A stretch of DNA of 23,915 nt from Auxenochlorella pyrenoidosa. Its lineage: Eukaryota > Chlorophyta > Trebouxiophyceae > Chlorellales > Chlorellaceae. The stretch lies in assembly GCA_001430745.1 (NCBI GenBank), contig KQ482062.1:400171-424085 (forward strand), given 5' to 3'. This document shows positions 1-11,000 of the stretch, piece after piece. The notes under the pieces were generated by a model that had not been told where the DNA came from, did not search any database, and was given only the letters and a program-made list of their open reading frames with translations. The first letter of the stretch is position 1; each line of letters opens with the position of its first letter. The position numbers and the translations under genes were made by a program.

Positions 1-1648
1 GCCGCCTGCTGCTGCTGCTGCTGCTCCCGCCGCGCCGGCGGCTCCTGCCGCTGCTGCTGGCGCTGCCCCCGTGGCTGCGGCTCTGCAGCGCTTGGGGCCC
101 ACGCCTGCCTGAAGATTGGCTCCTGCATCAGCCGCTCATGCAGCTGCTCCAGCACCTGCAGCGGGTTGGGTGCACAGCAGCGCAGAAAGGGGTGGGGCCA
201 AGCATGCCGGCTGCTTCATCGCTGGTGCGTGCCTAACAAGGTCCATGTCAGCAGCAGTCCCACGAGCGGGAAGCCCCACCCCAGCCGCGCATGCCACCGG
301 CTGCACCAACATCCTCCCCGCCTGGCCGTGTGTGAGAGAGCTGTTTGCGGGAAGGTTGCCACTGGCGGGCAGGCGCACCGCATGCACGAGTAGGTCGCCG
401 CCAAAGCCGAGGGCGGGAGCGGCGGCCTGCCGCGCAGCCGCCTCGCGCCGCGCCGCCTCCTCCTTGGCCCGCCTCTCGGCGGCCAGGGCCCGCCGCTCCT
501 CAGCGACCTCGGCCTGCCGCTCGCTCACGCGCTGCGGGGCAGTCCCAGGGGCAGGCATGCGGGGTGGGTCCCACGGGTAACCCTGGGCTGACTGGCTCCC
601 CTTTCCATGGGCAAGGTATAAAACCTATCGGCAGGTGGGCACAGAAAAAGGTGGCCCTGCTGTTCCGCCACCCAGCCGGTGGCCGGCTCGGCCGCATCAC
701 GATGCATCCACCAGTGCTCTTGCTTGCAGACGACATGCACGGCGCTGCGACACCCGCCATGCCAGCCAGTGTTCAGTGCCCTTGCCTCTGGGAAGAGCGA
801 CTCGATGGTGCGGGCCAGCCGCAGGCAGATGCCGGGCAGCTCGCTCGCCAGCGGCTTGCGGCACGAGGGGCAGCTGCGCTTGCGCTGGTCCACCGTCCAG
901 CGGCGGAAGCACAGCTCGCTGCAGGCGGGGCAGGCAGGGGGGCTTCCTTGAGCATGAGCAGGGCAGGCAGGGGGCGGCCTTGAGCATGAGCAGGCCAGCC
1001 GGCAGCAGCATGGAGCAGCAGGCAGGGCCTGGGAAGCAGGGGCGCAGCAGGCGCCAGGGAGCCGGCAGTTGGCAAGGGCTTGCGAGGCGGGGGAACAGCA
1101 GGGCAGGGCGGGAATGGGTGCCAGGCAGCGGGCAGGGGTCTGGCGGGCCATGCGAGGAGGTGCAGCACTGTGACCGTGCTGAGAGACTGACCAGAAATCG
1201 TGGCCGCAGGACCCCACCACCGGGTCCTGCACAGCAGGGCAGTGTGGATGAGCAGCAGGGCACAGGCATTGGCGCGTGGCAGTCCCTGCGCTTGTCAACA
1301 AGCAGAGGCCAACCCCAAAATGCAAACGCACCACGTGACATGAGTAGCGGTCACTACCATACTGGCAACGGAACAGCCGACAGGGCACCTCACCACCAGC
1401 AAGTTGAGGCAGATGGGGCATGAGAAGTCGTCCTCAGACAAGGCAGGCTCCCGGGCCCGCTTGGAGCCCGCTCGTTTGGAGGCTGCGCTGCTGCTTGGCT
1501 CGCTGCTGGCCCGTGCCTGGGCGTTGCCGGCGGCCTCGACGCCAACTGCTGCTGGAACCGCGACTGGCTGTGCAGCACGCCTCTCTGCTGCTGCTGCAGT
1601 GCGGCTGCGCGTTCTTCGGCTCACTGGCGAGCCCCCGGAAGGCTCCAT
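1..1648 (-). CDS. RING-finger E3 ubiquitin ligase with coiled-coil tail (3' end outside window)
   Basis: Probable E3 ubiquitin ligase. Exons on the minus strand: 1648-1394, 1226-1192, 918-786, 531-379 and 155-1, continuing past the left edge; all phases agree. The ATG at 1648 has an in-frame TGA 15 bases upstream. Residues 1-70 are low complexity with a basic patch (SKRAGSKRAR) that could be a nuclear signal. Splicing assembles a perfect C3HC4 RING: C77, C80, C92, H94, C97, C100, C113, C116 (C-x2-C-x11-C-x-H-x2-C-x2-C-x12-C-x2-C). C97 is itself split by an intron, which strongly supports the model. Residues about 142-180 are rich in Arg, Glu and Ala and look like a coiled coil. The last visible exon ends in a Gln run. 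The intron 785-532 starts with GC (AG|GCAAGG). A weaker GT donor 30 bases further on (GCC|GTGCAT) would also keep phase. The RING fold is sure; substrate and subfamily are not. Confidence 0.85.
931..996. repeat. Imperfect 33-base tandem duplication in RING gene intron
   Basis: Two neighbouring copies (931-963 and 964-996) share the core CTTGAGCATGAGCAGG preceded by CAGGCAGGGGG. They lie just upstream (gene sense) of the acceptor of the third RING-gene exon. No coding role is seen. Confidence 0.7.
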
Positions 1649-2262
1649 AGTGCTTGTGACTCAGGCAGCGGGCACAGGAACTGATTGCCTGCTCTCCCTC
1701 TCGTTGTATATGAATGTCGGAACAGAAAGTGCATCAGTTTTGAGAGAGCCACTTGCGTCCCGGCTGCTAGTGGTGGGTGACGAGCGTGCTGCCGGCGTCC
1801 CATGATGAGAACTTGGCCGGCCAGATCGCATTAACCTTATTCGAATGCACAATTGCACGTTACATCCCGAACCAAAAAAGCGTGATCAGTTCTGTGGCCT
1901 CGTTTGCTCGACAAAAACCGTGCCGTCCGCTGCAGCCCAGCTGAATCGCCTCCACGGCCAGTATCGGGCAGCAGAAAGCGCTGGAATAAGGTGATCATGT
2001 CGACGGTTGAGCTTGCCACGGCTGCCATGGCCGCACCTGCCGCCTAGCCGCCGTCCCCCACTGTGCCGGTCCAGACGCTTGACGTAGCCCTGGTGCATGC
2101 AGCTCTGCTCCCATTAAGTACTCTTGCACCACAGACAGATGTCATGGATTTCAAGCTGATGCAGCAGCATGATGCAAACAAATTTAAACATGTTACCACC
2201 CACAATGCAGGCAGGGCAGTGTCTCTTCACCACTCCCAGGGTCCATCTGGCACAGCGGTTGC
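1649..2262. promoter_or_regulatory. Divergent intergenic region between RING gene and ketopantoate-reductase-like gene
   Basis: 614 bases separate two divergently transcribed start codons, so both promoters should lie here. The middle (about 1830-1920) is clearly lower in GC than the flanks. I see no convincing TATA box. A short ORF at 1997-2047 on the plus strand could act as an upstream ORF for gene 2, or could be chance. Confidence 0.45.
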
Positions 2263-3790
2263 ATGGCGGCTGCAGCGCCAGTGCTGCGCCCCCCACCGCT
2301 TGTTGTGGGGGCAAACGGCCGCGTGGGCAGCGCGCTGCTGCGCATGGCACCCTCGGCTGTGGCTGTCGGGAGAAGGGACAGCCTGGCGACCCTCCTGGGC
2401 GCCGGCAGCGCGGCCCCCATACAGCGGCGCCCCATCCTGGTGGCCACGACCAACGACGCGCTTGAGCAGGTGGTTGTGCGATCACTCGTGCTGCAATGGA
2501 TCGGCGGCTCCGCTGGCTGGCAGTCCCTGCATGCCAGACGCGCGCCAGGGCAACTGGGGCAAGCGGCTGCTGGCCGCCCACTCTTGATGCTCTGCGCCCA
2601 CACCCCTGCACGCTGCGCGCCCCCTTTGCCCCGAGCAGCAGAGTCGCAGCTGGCCATGCAGCCTCCCCACCTGTTATTTCTGCTCCTCCGGCCTCCTCGC
2701 CCCAGGTCGTCGCCGGCTGCCCTGTCGCCCACCGCGCGGACCTCGTTTTTCTGCAGAACGGCATGCTCCTCCCCCTGCTGGAGCGCCACGGCCTGCAGGG
2801 CAGCACCCAGGCGCTGCTCTACTTCAGCGCCGGCGGCGACGGACGCGTCGTGGACAGCGGGCGCACCGTTGTGACTGGCAGGTGGGGCGGCGAGGCGGGC
2901 CGGCGGTCCACCAACCCGGCAGCTGATCACTGCGATGGCAAGCAATAATCCCTAGTATGCTGCCCGGCTTCCTGGCTCTCAGCTGCTCCGCCTGTGCCGT
3001 CACGCTTGGCGGGCACGGGGGTGGGGCATGCCGGCGTCCCGCCTGCCGCCCTGGCCCAGCTCTCTACCCAGGCCACGCCCTGCTGTACCCCCACCTCTCC
3101 CCCTGCAGGTGGGCAGATGCGGTGTCAGAGGTGCTGCGGGCCGGCGGCGTGGTGTGCCGCCCGGTTGGGCGCGGCGAGTTTTCAGCACTCATGGTGGAGA
3201 AGCTGCTGTGGGCGTCCATCTACTGGCTGCTCAGCGCCGGCCTGGGCGGCCTGCCGGTGGGCCCGGTGGCGCAGCGGCATAGCGACGAGGCAGAGGAGCT
3301 GGCGGCAGAGCTGCTGCCGCTGGCGAAGGCGTATGTGCTGCGCAGCGGGGCCGGCGCGGGCCTGCCCCCTGGCAGCCTCAACCAGGTGCGTTGGCACTGA
3401 GGCCTTGCATTTGTCAGTGCAGGCTGGGCCAGCCTGTGTGTCCAGAGGGCCGCGGGGTGGCTGCGGGGCGCAGCCGCCGCACGAGCCCTGCTCCCTCCCA
3501 CATGCGCGCGGCACCTGCCAGCGTGTGGCTTCTTCCTTCCGCGCCATGATTGGTCGCTCTCTTATGCTGTACATGCGCCCACACGTGAGGCCGGCCCCTT
3601 GCAGGTGGCGGCCCTGAGTGTGCCGGACGTGTGCCGCTCCATGGCTGCTTACTCCCTGGCCATCCCCACAGCGGTGCCCAGCGCGGCCATGGCCATGGCA
3701 GAGTTTGAGTGGAGGAACGGCTGGTTCTTGGGGCAGGCGGCCACGCCGCGGCACGTGGCCTGGCTGCGACGCGCGGGTGTGGAGGTGTGA
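2263..3790 (+). CDS. Ketopantoate reductase-like NAD(P)-binding Rossmann protein
   Basis: Exons 2263-2469, 2706-2881, 3109-3385 and 3605-3790; the phases close to give 281 residues. The start is at the first domain: residues 14-22 (VVGANGRVG) are a GxxGxxG dinucleotide-binding loop directly after the ATG. Residues 81-90 (DLVFLQNGML) match the Asn-Gly strand of the ApbA/PanE family, and Lys159 in the helix MVEKLLWASIYW sits where the family has its catalytic lysine. The Asn usually found a few residues after that Lys is not present, so the substrate may not be ketopantoate. The first donor is ambiguous by one codon (CAG|GTGGTT or three bases later). No transit peptide is visible, which suggests a cytosolic protein unless an upstream exon was missed. 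The fold is likely; the exact reaction is open. Confidence 0.7.
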
Positions 3791-4679
3791 GGCCACGCTG
3801 CCATGACGGGCGGGCGATGCGCGGCGTGCACAGCAGCAGCCGGCGGCCCTGGCTGGTGGGGCGGCAATGGTGAGGCTGGCGTGGCAGGCAAGCATGGAGC
3901 GGCGAGGGGGCTGGCCTGCTGCCTGCTGCCTGAAACACTGCAAGGGCCTTTGTCAGCAGGACTGTTTTGGGTTGTGCCTGCCGCGTGCGCTGCGTCAGGG
4001 TGCCCCTCCTCTGTTTCCTTCCCTTTCCATGTGCAGGGCCCAGTCTGCCGCACGATGCTGCCAGGCGCCCCGCAGTGAAGGCGGCAGCTGCATGCTGTCT
4101 TTCCCGGCCTGGCGCCACCTGCGGCCCTTGCAGCGCTTGTTTCCAGTGCAGCTGCACCAGCCTATGTAAGCAAATCCTGTGTGTGCCACAGGTTGGAGCA
4201 AAGGTGCTGGGACCCTCGGTGATGGTCCTCAACCCAGCCCAGGATGCTGCGAGGGATGGCAGCTCCGCCACTGCCCATTGATGAGGGGTCGTGGCGCCCT
4301 TCAATCCACTCGCAGTCACACAAGTTGCACGCCCTAACAGCGGTCATCTGCAGTGGATGGCCTGGACGCTTAGGAGGCAAGAACCACATGCAGCACAAGG
4401 GGCTGCAGCTGGGCTGCAGGCACGTTGGCGACAGCTGGCGGCGGGGCGGGGGGCGGGCCAGGGCGCGGCCTTGGGGCCAGTGCCGACTTGTTTCATTCAC
4501 TCGCACTCTGCTATCCACATTTGCATACCATAGAAGCAGACATCAGCTAAATAAACCGAACCTTGTCACTGTCTAAAACTCGAGCTCTGTCGGCGCTTGT
4601 CTTCAGCCTTTCCAAAGACTGTATTCAACATAACACCCACTTGAAGTTACAAAACGCCTCAAAGACGCCGGGCTCGAGG
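3791..4679. other. 3' UTR of gene 2 and 5' flank of the aspartic protease gene
   Basis: No credible gene in these 889 bases. A green-algal poly(A) signal TGTAA at 4165-4169 would give gene 2 a 3' UTR of about 390 bases. The stretch from about 4490 to 4680 is lower in GC and probably holds the promoter and 5' UTR of the protease gene. Confidence 0.5.
4165..4169 (+). terminator. Putative poly(A) signal TGTAA for gene 2
   Basis: TGTAA is the usual polyadenylation signal of chlorophyte nuclear genes. This is the first one I see on the plus strand after the stop codon at 3790. Confidence 0.45.
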
Positions 4680-7600
4680 ATGCGCCCGTCCACGGTGTGT
4701 GCCTGCTGGTGGGGCCTGGCCCTGCTAGCCTCCCTGCCAGGTGCGGGGCGTGTACAGTCGCGATCGGACAGTTTGTAGAGTCAGAACCTGTGTTTGGCTG
4801 CTGCCCGCACGCAGGAGATGGTGCATCTGAGGGGTTCTGCTGCTGCCGTCGCTGCCGCTGCCCACCCGCTGCCACAGCGGAGCCCTCGCGCGCATGCCTC
4901 ATTTGCTTCCTGTCTGCAGGGTCCCTGGCAGTACCCACCTCAATTGTTTTGCCGCTGTCTGCTAACCAGTACGCCGATGGGATGACGCAGCACCTGCTGC
5001 TGAATGCCAGCGTCGGCACACCGCCGGTGCAGCTGCGTTGCGTAGCCGATCTGGGCAGTGGCGGTGAGCAGGGATGGGAGGGCCTCTGACTGTGCGCTTC
5101 TGTGTAAGCATACCCGTGACGGCGGCACCTCCTATTGCACATGGCTCCCGGGTCCCAAGCAGCCTAAGGGGCGTGCTGACGCTGCAAGCTAGCCGGTCAG
5201 CTGGAGGCCTCTCAACTCTTGCTTGATTCTTGCCGCCATGCCCTGCTGCTCACTCAAGCACGTTCGGCCCTGCTGGGTGCAGTGGTCAACTTCCCCACCG
5301 TGTCGGCATGCACCAGGGCCGACGTGCCTCTGTATGACCCGAGTGCCTCCACCACAGCTGTGCCCAGTGGCCTGGCCTGCGCCGCCACCATCGACGCCAC
5401 CAGCTGCAAGCCGGTGCCGCTGTCGCTGGCCAACGGCACGCGGGCCAGCACCTGCGGCTGCAGCATGTCCTATGCTCAGGGCCGCAAGACATGCACACTG
5501 GTGGCGGTCAACGACACCCTGCGGCTGGATGGGCCGCCGGCGCAGCAGCCCTTCACCGCCGCCCTGGCAGCCGTCGAGTGAGCTCCCCACCAGGCGTGCC
5601 TGCCAGTTGAAACTTCCCCCATAGCCTGTCTGTCCCGATCGAGCAAGGTTTGATGGCAGGGCCACCCGCTGGTACTCCTTCTGCCACAGCTTGTCAGCTG
5701 GCGTTAGCCCCTGGGTCCCAGGCCCGTCCCGGCAGGGACGGCGGCACCCACCTTCCCCCCCTTTGCGAGGCGTCTGACCTGCACTTCTCACTAGGCCTCC
5801 CTGCCTTCCCACGCCCTGGCCGGACGTTGCAAGCAGGTCGGTGACAGACAAAGGCCCATACTGCAAATATCTTGATGGTACTGCCGGCCTGGACTTTGAG
5901 CCGGCCAGCCTGGTTGGCCAGCTGGCGGCTGCGGGCATTCTCGACCCCGCCGTTGGCTTCTGCGCCAACCCCCTCACGCCAGAAGGCGAGCCGTTCCCTG
6001 CCCAGCATGGCCCTGGGCCTCCGCCTGTCCGCCCGGCAGGCGCTGGCAGCAGCAGCCGCCCTGCCCGTGCACAGCTGCCAGCGTGTTTCCAGCACACCAA
6101 GCTTCAGGCCCCCTAAGGGCTCACTGATGGCTGTGAGCACAATCCACTGCAGGCTCGCTGGTGGTCCTGGGCAGCCTGGTGCCCGAGGGCCTGCAGCTCG
6201 ACAGCTCGCCGCTGCTGTCGGGCGCCGGACAGATCAGCGCTCAGCATGCCAACTGGGTCAACATGACCTCTTTCAGCATCGGGGACGGCGACGAAACCGC
6301 GGTGCGTGGTGTGGGATGGGCTGCTGATGCTGGGTGCGCTCAACCGCTCCAGACGCTCACTCGACACCGACTGCATTCCCTGCGTCATGGCCTGGCTCAA
6401 AACAGTGCAGGCGTGATGGACGCTGTCAGCCGCCAACGAACCCCGAAGCAGACACCTCACCAGCCCATGCTGTAGGTCTCAAGGCTGTTGGATACACACA
6501 CTCTGGTTGTTGCTGCCACTGCTTGCAGGTGGCCCCCGCCCTGGCGCTGCTGGACACGGGCACTCCCACCCTGCAGCTGCCCGCAGAAATCGTGGATGCG
6601 TACATTCAGGCGGTGGTGGAGGCGGTGAATGCCAGCGACAGCGTGGCCCTGCGGTCGGTAAGCCTGCCGAATGGAGCTGGATGGTGCAGTACAACGCAGG
6701 CGCGAGCAGAGGCCAGTCAGCAAGGGCTGGCTGCTTCCTCCCCCTTGCTGCCAGAGATGCACAGCTGGTGCACTGCTGCTACTTGTCTGCAGGCCGACCC
6801 GCTGGTCGTCGCGTCTGTCAACGACAGTCCCGACGACTTTGCCCCAGCCATGCTCAACCTGACGCTCAACCTGGGGGGCGACGCAGCAGGTCAGTGCCGG
6901 GGGGGTGGGTGGGTGGGTGGGTGGGGGGGAGCACTCGTAGTTAGGCAAACCGCATCCCCGTCTTCTTGAATGCAGCCGCCTGGGGCCCGCAAAGCATGCT
7001 GCCCAGGCGCTGACGGTCCTGCTGCGCACCCAAGACACCCCCAGGCTCTTGGCTGTTCCACGTCTGTTGGACCAAGGCCCACCCTGTGTGCAGTCACCGT
7101 GGCCCCCGACGCCCTGTTCATCATCAGCGGCTCGCCAGCGGGATCAGGTGGCGGCGGCCCGCTCAAAGCAGCGTTGAGAGCCCTTAGGGCCGTGACCCCG
7201 GGCCACCACTCCATCCTTGGCCTGCCCCTGTTCACCAACCGCTTCGTCCAGGTGGATTCTGCTGCTGGAATCTTTCAACCTTGTGTGCATGCCTGGTGCC
7301 AACATGCGGGAGGTCCCATCCACGACGCGCCTGCTGCAGCTCCAGGCTGGGGGCCATGCAGTCTCTGCTGCGTGCAACAAGCTCAGCAGTAGTTCTTTTC
7401 TGTACAACCGCCTTCGACGCTTCTTATACCCCTGCTCCAGGTCAACAACCTGACAGGGGAGGCGATGTTCTCGGCCCTGCTGGACCCTCCTGGCTGCTCC
7501 ACCCTTGGGCTGCTGGACGCCTCGTTTGCGGCGCCGCCCCCGACGGACACTGCACCCTCCCCACTCCTAGCGCCCTCGCCGGCTGCGACGGCATCTACCC

Positions 7601-7719
7601 CTGAGGCTCCACCGCCGTATGCGGCACCTCCCAGCGCAGCCGGCATGGCCAGCAGCCAGCACCCACTTGTGGTCCTGGCAGCAGGGCTGCCGTTGCTTTG
7701 GCTGGCAGTGCTGAGCTAG
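4680..7719 (+). CDS. Secreted, probably GPI-anchored pepsin-like (A1) aspartic protease, altered first triad
   Basis: Nine exons: 4680-4740, 4920-5063, 5283-5577, 5837-5985, 6153-6301, 6529-6657, 6793-6889, 7094-7251, 7441-7719; phases close to 486 residues. Residues 1-25 are a signal peptide with a Leu/Ala core. The first catalytic loop reads Asp64-Leu65-Gly66-Ser67 instead of Asp-Thr/Ser-Gly; the second is canonical, Asp275-Thr276-Gly277 (LLDTGTP). Between them lie the Asp-Pro-Ser segment (PLYDPSAS), a flap-like CGCSMSYAQG with Tyr, and DGTAGLDFEPASLVGQL, matching the family's Ile-Leu-Gly-Leu region. ILGLPLFTNRFVQV gives the C-lobe. Several N-x-S/T sequons fit secretion. A Pro/Ala/Ser linker and a hydrophobic end (LVVLAAGLPLLWLAVLS) suggest a GPI signal, so the enzyme would sit at the cell surface. 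The fourth intron appears to use a GC donor (GAAG|GCGAGC); a weak GT donor about 60 bases on (CCC|GTGCAC) is the alternative. Confidence 0.85.
6899..6930 (+). repeat. (GGGT)n G-quadruplex-type tract beside a 5' splice site
   Basis: A G-rich run with repeated GGGT units begins 9 bases inside the seventh intron of the protease gene, on the sense strand. It has more than four runs of three or more G with single-T loops, the classical G-quadruplex pattern. Confidence 0.8.
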
Positions 7720-8091
7720 GAGGCCTGCAGCCCCGTTTATCTCATCTATACGGCAGCTCTTCTGCCGCATCCTTGCTGTCCCCACTCCATACTCTCTTCC
7801 CGCATGCGCTGCTGTTCGGCCCTTGCGGTGGCGCTCCTGGCCTTTAACAGCTGCATTCGCCGGTTCCTCTGTCTACTGCCGGCAGTTCCTTGCCATGTTT
7901 GGGTGCTCTCAATCAAACCAATGCTGCCCGAGGGAAGGTTGCAGTGATGGACGGATGGCAAGGCTGCCGCCATGCCGGGCGCGCTGCGACGGCGCCGCTT
8001 TGAAAGGGCTCTTGTAACCCGCGGGTAGCACCGCTCCTGCCAGTTTGCTCGACGTCTTCTCATCTGCGCGCCCCGATCGCAGACAGGCAGA
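7720..8091. other. 3' UTR of protease gene and promoter region of DGAT2
   Basis: 372 bases between two tandem genes. TGTAA at 8013-8017 is the likely poly(A) signal of the protease gene, about 294 bases after its stop. That leaves under 80 bases before the DGAT2 ATG, so the two transcription units are very close or overlap. No other gene is seen. Confidence 0.5.
8013..8017 (+). terminator. Putative poly(A) signal TGTAA for the aspartic protease gene
   Basis: Chlorophyte-type TGTAA (in CTTGTAACCC) on the sense strand downstream of the stop at 7719 and just before the next gene. Confidence 0.45.
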
Positions 8092-11000
8092 ATGGGCACC
8101 GACAATAAACCCGCAAAAGCGGGGCCAGCGCACAGAGTGGCGACCTTTCTGGCCCTCAGCTTCTGGATCTTTGGGCTATTATTCAGTGAGATTGGGGGGG
8201 GCACAGTGCCAAACGGGCACGAGGCAGGTGGTGGCAGCGAGCAGCGGGCGGTAACGGCGAGCGCCGCCTGGGGAGGGGCTTTGGCGAGATGCATGCCTTC
8301 GCAATTCTACCGTGCAGTGTCGCTATGGTGGATCGTGGACCTCTTCTTGCTACCTAAGTGGCCCCTGCTCGCTGTGTTGATGTTGACATTCAAGGTGGGC
8401 AGGCCTGTGCCACGCCCGCGGCAGCGCGAGCTGAGAAGTTGTTCGCGCATGCTGACGCTGCAACGCCTCTACCGCAGCTCTCAGGGCTGTGCAGCCTCGC
8501 AACAAGCAAGCGCCAGCCTGTGTTCAAACTGGGTTGACAATCTGGGGCAGCCTCCCTGAGGCTGCGCAGCCGTGTGCGCCGCCATGCCGACCCCCGCTGG
8601 CTCCCTCCGCCCTGCAGCTGGTGCTGCTGGCAGTGCCGCTGAGCATCAAGCCGCCGGCGTTTGTCCAGCGCTTCCTGAGGTTTAGCATGGTGGCGGCCGG
8701 CGATTACTTCCCAGTGACCATTGTGAGCCGTGGGAAGGCAGAACAAGCGGGGATGGTGATGGTGGTGGTGTTGGTGTGTGTGTGTGCGCGCCCAGCAGCG
8801 GCGTGAGAAGCATGGGAACCCCCGCACCTGGCTGCGGTTGCGTGCGGGTGCGGGGTTGCGTTTTGGTCGAAGGGTGCTGAGTCCGGCCAGTAGAATAGCA
8901 AACAGACTGGGACTGGCAGTCTGAGAGACATGCCGGCTGTTGCGCTGTCCATGGCCGTAACTGTGTCAGCTCCTGCCGCGACCCTGAACCCCGGCAGGTG
9001 TGGGAGGGCAAGGAGGAGGACTACGAGAAGGGACCGTTTGTGATTGGTGAGCGGCCGGCGGGTGTGCATGGGGGGAGGGCGACGGCCTGCACTGCCCTGG
9101 CTCCACAGCACCGCCGGACTGATGGGAATCGGCCTGCCTCTATCGCCCACATCATGTGCCCACCCGCCGCAACTTGGTGCAGGCTACGAGCCCCACAGCG
9201 TGCTGCCGCAGGGCATCTGGTGAGGCGCCTGCAGCAGGGCAGCCGCCCTGCAAGGCCTCCCCGCCTGCGTTTGCAGTGGCGGCTGTGGCTGCCCGCGCCT
9301 GCTCCCCGCCTGTCCTGAGGCGCTGCCCGTCGGGCCTGGCATGCCCCCCCAGCCTCCTGCTTCACCCGAAAGCAGATCGCTTCATGTTTGTTCGACATCT
9401 TTTGCTGCATCGCTCCGGTGACACCACACGCCGTCTGCCAACCCTTCGCCCCTGGCTTGAGCCCTGCACCCAGCCGTGCCCGCCGCCCTCCCGCAGCGTG
9501 TTCTGCCCCTACTCTGCCGATGTGGTGCCGGCTGGGCTGAAGGACACTCGCATCCTGGTGTCCTCTGCCGGCTTCTGGGCGCCCATCATGCGGCACATGT
9601 GAGCGTGCGCCCAGCCACCTACGATTGTGCACACCACAGCAGCGCAGTGGCTGCGGCCGGTGGCTGGGACTAGGGCCGGGCCGGCCCCCGCATGTTTTGC
9701 ACTGCTGAGCCGCCCGCACCCCCACGGCACCCCGCTCCGTGCTGATGCTGAACCTGCTGCTGATGCTGATGCTGCCACGCCCTCCCTGTCTGCACAGGTG
9801 GTGGTGGCTGGGCTGCCGCCCGGTCTCGCGGCAGTGCTTCCAGGCGCTGCTGCGAAAGGGCAGGTGGGCTGCCGGCCCAGGCACCGAGGTGGGACCCTGC
9901 ATGAAAGCGGGCGGCGCAGCCTGCTGCTCTGCAGTGGATTGCTGTGCATGACCCGCTGCAAAGAAAAACTGTTTTTGCGTGAACGGGTTCCTTTCCCGTA
10001 AATGTTCCGTTGATACCGACCACGCCCCACCACCCGGCAGGTCTGTGGCGGTGTGCCCCGGCGGCGTCAAGGAGTGCATCTACATGCAGCGGGGGCAGGA
10101 GGTTGCGTACCTGAGCAAGCGTCACGGCTTTGTGAGGTGAGGGCTGTGACCGTCTTCTGCCTGGGAGGGCTGCACTGCTGCCTGCGCCAGGGGCGCTTGG
10201 CAGCCCGCGTCCACACCCTGCCTGCGGCGTTCTCAGATGCCCGCAGCCTGAAGAGTGCCCATGCTTTGCTGTCCCTGCCGCCGTGACCACGCTTGCCGGT
10301 TGGGCCCCCCACCACCGCCACAACACACCGCCCACCCCACCGCCCACACCCACCACCACCACCCCTGCGGAACCCGCACGCAGGCTGGCGCTGCAGGCCG
10401 GCGCGCCGCTGGTCCCGGTCTTCTGCTTTGGCCAGACCGACCTGTACTCCTACTGCCGCCTGTTCTTCGACTGGCCCAAGAATCTGGTGAGCCGCGGCTG
10501 CACAGCAGGGGGACGGCAAGGACGAGAGGGCAGCGGCGAGCCTGAGCACATCCAGGGGCAGTTGCGCGGATGCACTGGAATGTGCAGGAATGTGCATGGC
10601 AGGCTGCTGGTGGCACCCTACTGCGGCACTGTGTTGCGAGCAGTGCACCCTCAGCGCAGCGCCCCCAGCGGCAGCGCCCCTCTGCCCTCCCCCTGCACGC
10701 CCCCGCCGCAGATCCCCAGCGCGCGCTGGGCCTCCTTTGTGCGGCGCATTGGATACGGTGGGATCTCTGCCAGGCCAGCAGCGCGCGCCTGCCTGGGAGC
10801 TGTCTTTCCAGCTCAAGGCAGCAGCCGTGCTTGGCGGGGTTGCCACATACCCCGCTGTTGGCTGTCCATGAGCCCCCCCCTGCCAACCGCCCAGGACCCC
10901 GTCTGCCCTGCCCCTGCCTGCAGTGCCCATGCTGGTCTGGGGGTGGTGCGGCTCTTTCATGCCCAAGCAGGTGCGCAGCCAGCCCTGTGCAGGCTGGCAG

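Noticed and set aside
931..996. CRISPR or mobile-element origin of the short tandem repeats here and at 11401-11511
   Set aside because: Only two direct copies each, no spacers, no terminal inverted repeats and no transposase; they are simple intronic duplications.
1837..2028. Minus-strand 63-codon ORF with a TGTAA nearby
   Set aside because: The TGTAA lies inside the ORF and there is no homology; more likely part of the divergent promoter.
1997..2047. Sixteen-codon ORF upstream of gene 2, as a coding first exon
   Set aside because: It stops before gene 2 and I see no good donor linking it; at most an upstream ORF.
4162..4576. ORFs on both strands between genes 2 and 3
   Set aside because: No start context, domain or splice support; the region fits a 3' UTR plus promoter.
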